Assembly (NCBI RefSeq): GCF_001807265.1
Contig: NZ_KV788388.1
Coordinates: forward strand, 62,001 to 126,000
Reading direction: 5' to 3'
DNA: 64,000 bases
Source of the DNA: Corynebacterium sp. HMSC05H05
Lineage (GTDB): Bacteria; Actinomycetota; Actinomycetes; Mycobacteriales; Mycobacteriaceae
Program-made: the position numbers and the translations under genes
Shown: positions 63,552 through 64,000 of the stretch, piece after piece
Position numbering within the stretch: the stretch's first letter is position 1
Layout of the letters: each line of letters starts with the position of its first letter
The notes under the pieces: model-generated
Seen by the model: the letters and a program-made list of their open reading frames with translations, nothing else
What the model was told of the DNA's origin: nothing
Databases searched by the model: none

Positions 63552-64000
63552 CTAGCGTGCTGCATGCGACTGGCCACCGAGCTGCCGGGTGAACTCCCAG
63601 GCGTCCTCGACAATCGTTCGCAGCTGCGTTCGTGTCGGGTTCCAGCCGAGGGCATCGCGGATCTTCTCCGAAGACGCGATCAGCGTCGCCGGATCCCCCG
63701 CTCGGCGTGGAGCAACCTCCGCCGGAATTGCGTGGCCGGTGACCTCGCGGCACACCTCGACAACCTCGCGCACTGAATATCCGTCACCGGAGCCCAGATT
63801 GTAAATCTGGTGCGTGCCGGGGGAGTTGGCCTCGAGCGCGAGCACGTGCGCATCTGCGAGATCCCGGATATGGATGTAATCGCGCACGCACGTGCCGTCC
63901 TTCGTCGGCCAGTCGTCGCCGTACATCATGATCTTGTCGCGGTAACCCATCGCCACCTGCAGCACGATGGGGATCAGGTGCGTCTCCGTTATGTGATTCT
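63552..64000 (-). CDS. galE: UDP-glucose 4-epimerase, C-terminal part (truncated by window edge)
   Basis: The last 148 or so residues of an extended-SDR epimerase that interconverts UDP-glucose and UDP-galactose. [48 protein letters not shown] and [13 protein letters not shown] are characteristic. The frame stays open to the window end, so the N-terminal NAD-binding part lies outside. In corynebacteria GalE supplies galactose for arabinogalactan. Confidence 0.95.
   Translation of the reverse strand, partial: NHITETHLIPIVLQVAMGYRDKIMMYGDDWPTKDGTCVRDYIHIRDLADAHVLALEANSPGTHQIYNLGSGDGYSVREVVEVCREVTGHAIPAEVAPRRAGDPATLIASSEKIRDALGWNPTRTQLRTIVEDAWEFTRQLGGQSHAAR

Overview
This 64 kb window is a gene-dense, high-GC actinobacterial chromosome segment, almost certainly from a Corynebacterium that is not C. 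glutamicum. The basis is gene content and order: pnp; dapB-thyX-dapA-rnj; ftsK; pgsA-cinA-clgR-pspA; recA-recX; gluABCD; miaB; an Rv2732c-like gene; DUF349; miaA-dapF-hflX; sugR-lexA-divS-nrdR; oxyR-ahpCD. Much of this order is shared with Mycobacterium. There are no rRNA or tRNA genes, CRISPR arrays, prophages or insertion sequences. Both ends cut a gene: pnp lacks its 5' part and galE lacks its N-terminal part.

Layout. 0-5.9 kb: RNA decay (pnp), a GabD2-type aldehyde dehydrogenase, a DUF6230/DUF6114 envelope pair and an AMIN-like lipoprotein. 5.9-10.4 kb: a lysine/peptidoglycan precursor operon (dapB, a ThyX-like gene with a damaged signature, dapA) followed by RNase J. 10.4-12.1 kb: two tandem small secreted paralogues and a TIGR03085 protein. 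12.1-16.9 kb: ftsK, an unusual repeat array, and a Mn-exporter-type terC preceded by a yybP-ykoY riboswitch. 16.9-19.6 kb: envelope stress (pgsA, cinA, clgR, pspA). 19.8-25.8 kb: biotin uptake (bioYMN) and pimelate activation (bioW-bioF) flanking recA-recX. 25.8-29.1 kb: glutamate importer gluABCD. 29.3-39.4 kb: the tRNA modification, dapF and hflX block. 39.4-42.8 kb: amino sugar, PTS and nucleobase genes (nagB, a permease, ptsH, sugR). 42.8-44.6 kb: SOS and nrdR. 44.6-50.9 kb: hrpA and the OxyR-AhpC-AhpD peroxide module. 50.9-58.4 kb: amino-acid catabolism (ocd, permease, putA, dadA). 58.5-64 kb: a Ski2-like helicase, a PAC2 protein, a DUF4192 protein and partial galE.

The most notable signals are not ordinary genes. 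(1) A 13-bp sequence, CGTCGATAAGCAA, occurs exactly five times, with many near copies. It often sits at gene ends or beside terminators, and it appears related to an eight-copy GATGCTTAC array between ftsK and terC. (2) terC has a Mn riboswitch whose 3' P1 strand can instead pair perfectly over nine bases with the ribosome-binding region. (3) The ThyX-like protein has lost its signature residues while remaining an intact frame. (4) A perfect TGAAC-N3-GTTCA operator overlaps the predicted bioW promoter. (5) LexA sites upstream of recA and divS share an asymmetric sequence. (6) ptsH and sugR are nearly adjacent, without the ptsI/ptsF/fruK genes that I recall between them in C. glutamicum.

Many starts lie about seven or eight bases downstream of a plausible -10 hexamer with no Shine-Dalgarno sequence, as expected for leaderless mRNAs. 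Translational coupling by 1-4 bp overlaps is frequent (bioW/bioF, bioM/bioN, gluC/gluD, pgsA/cinA, the extradiol-like gene/miaA, miaA/dapF). Functional calls come from reading motifs and synteny, without database searches.
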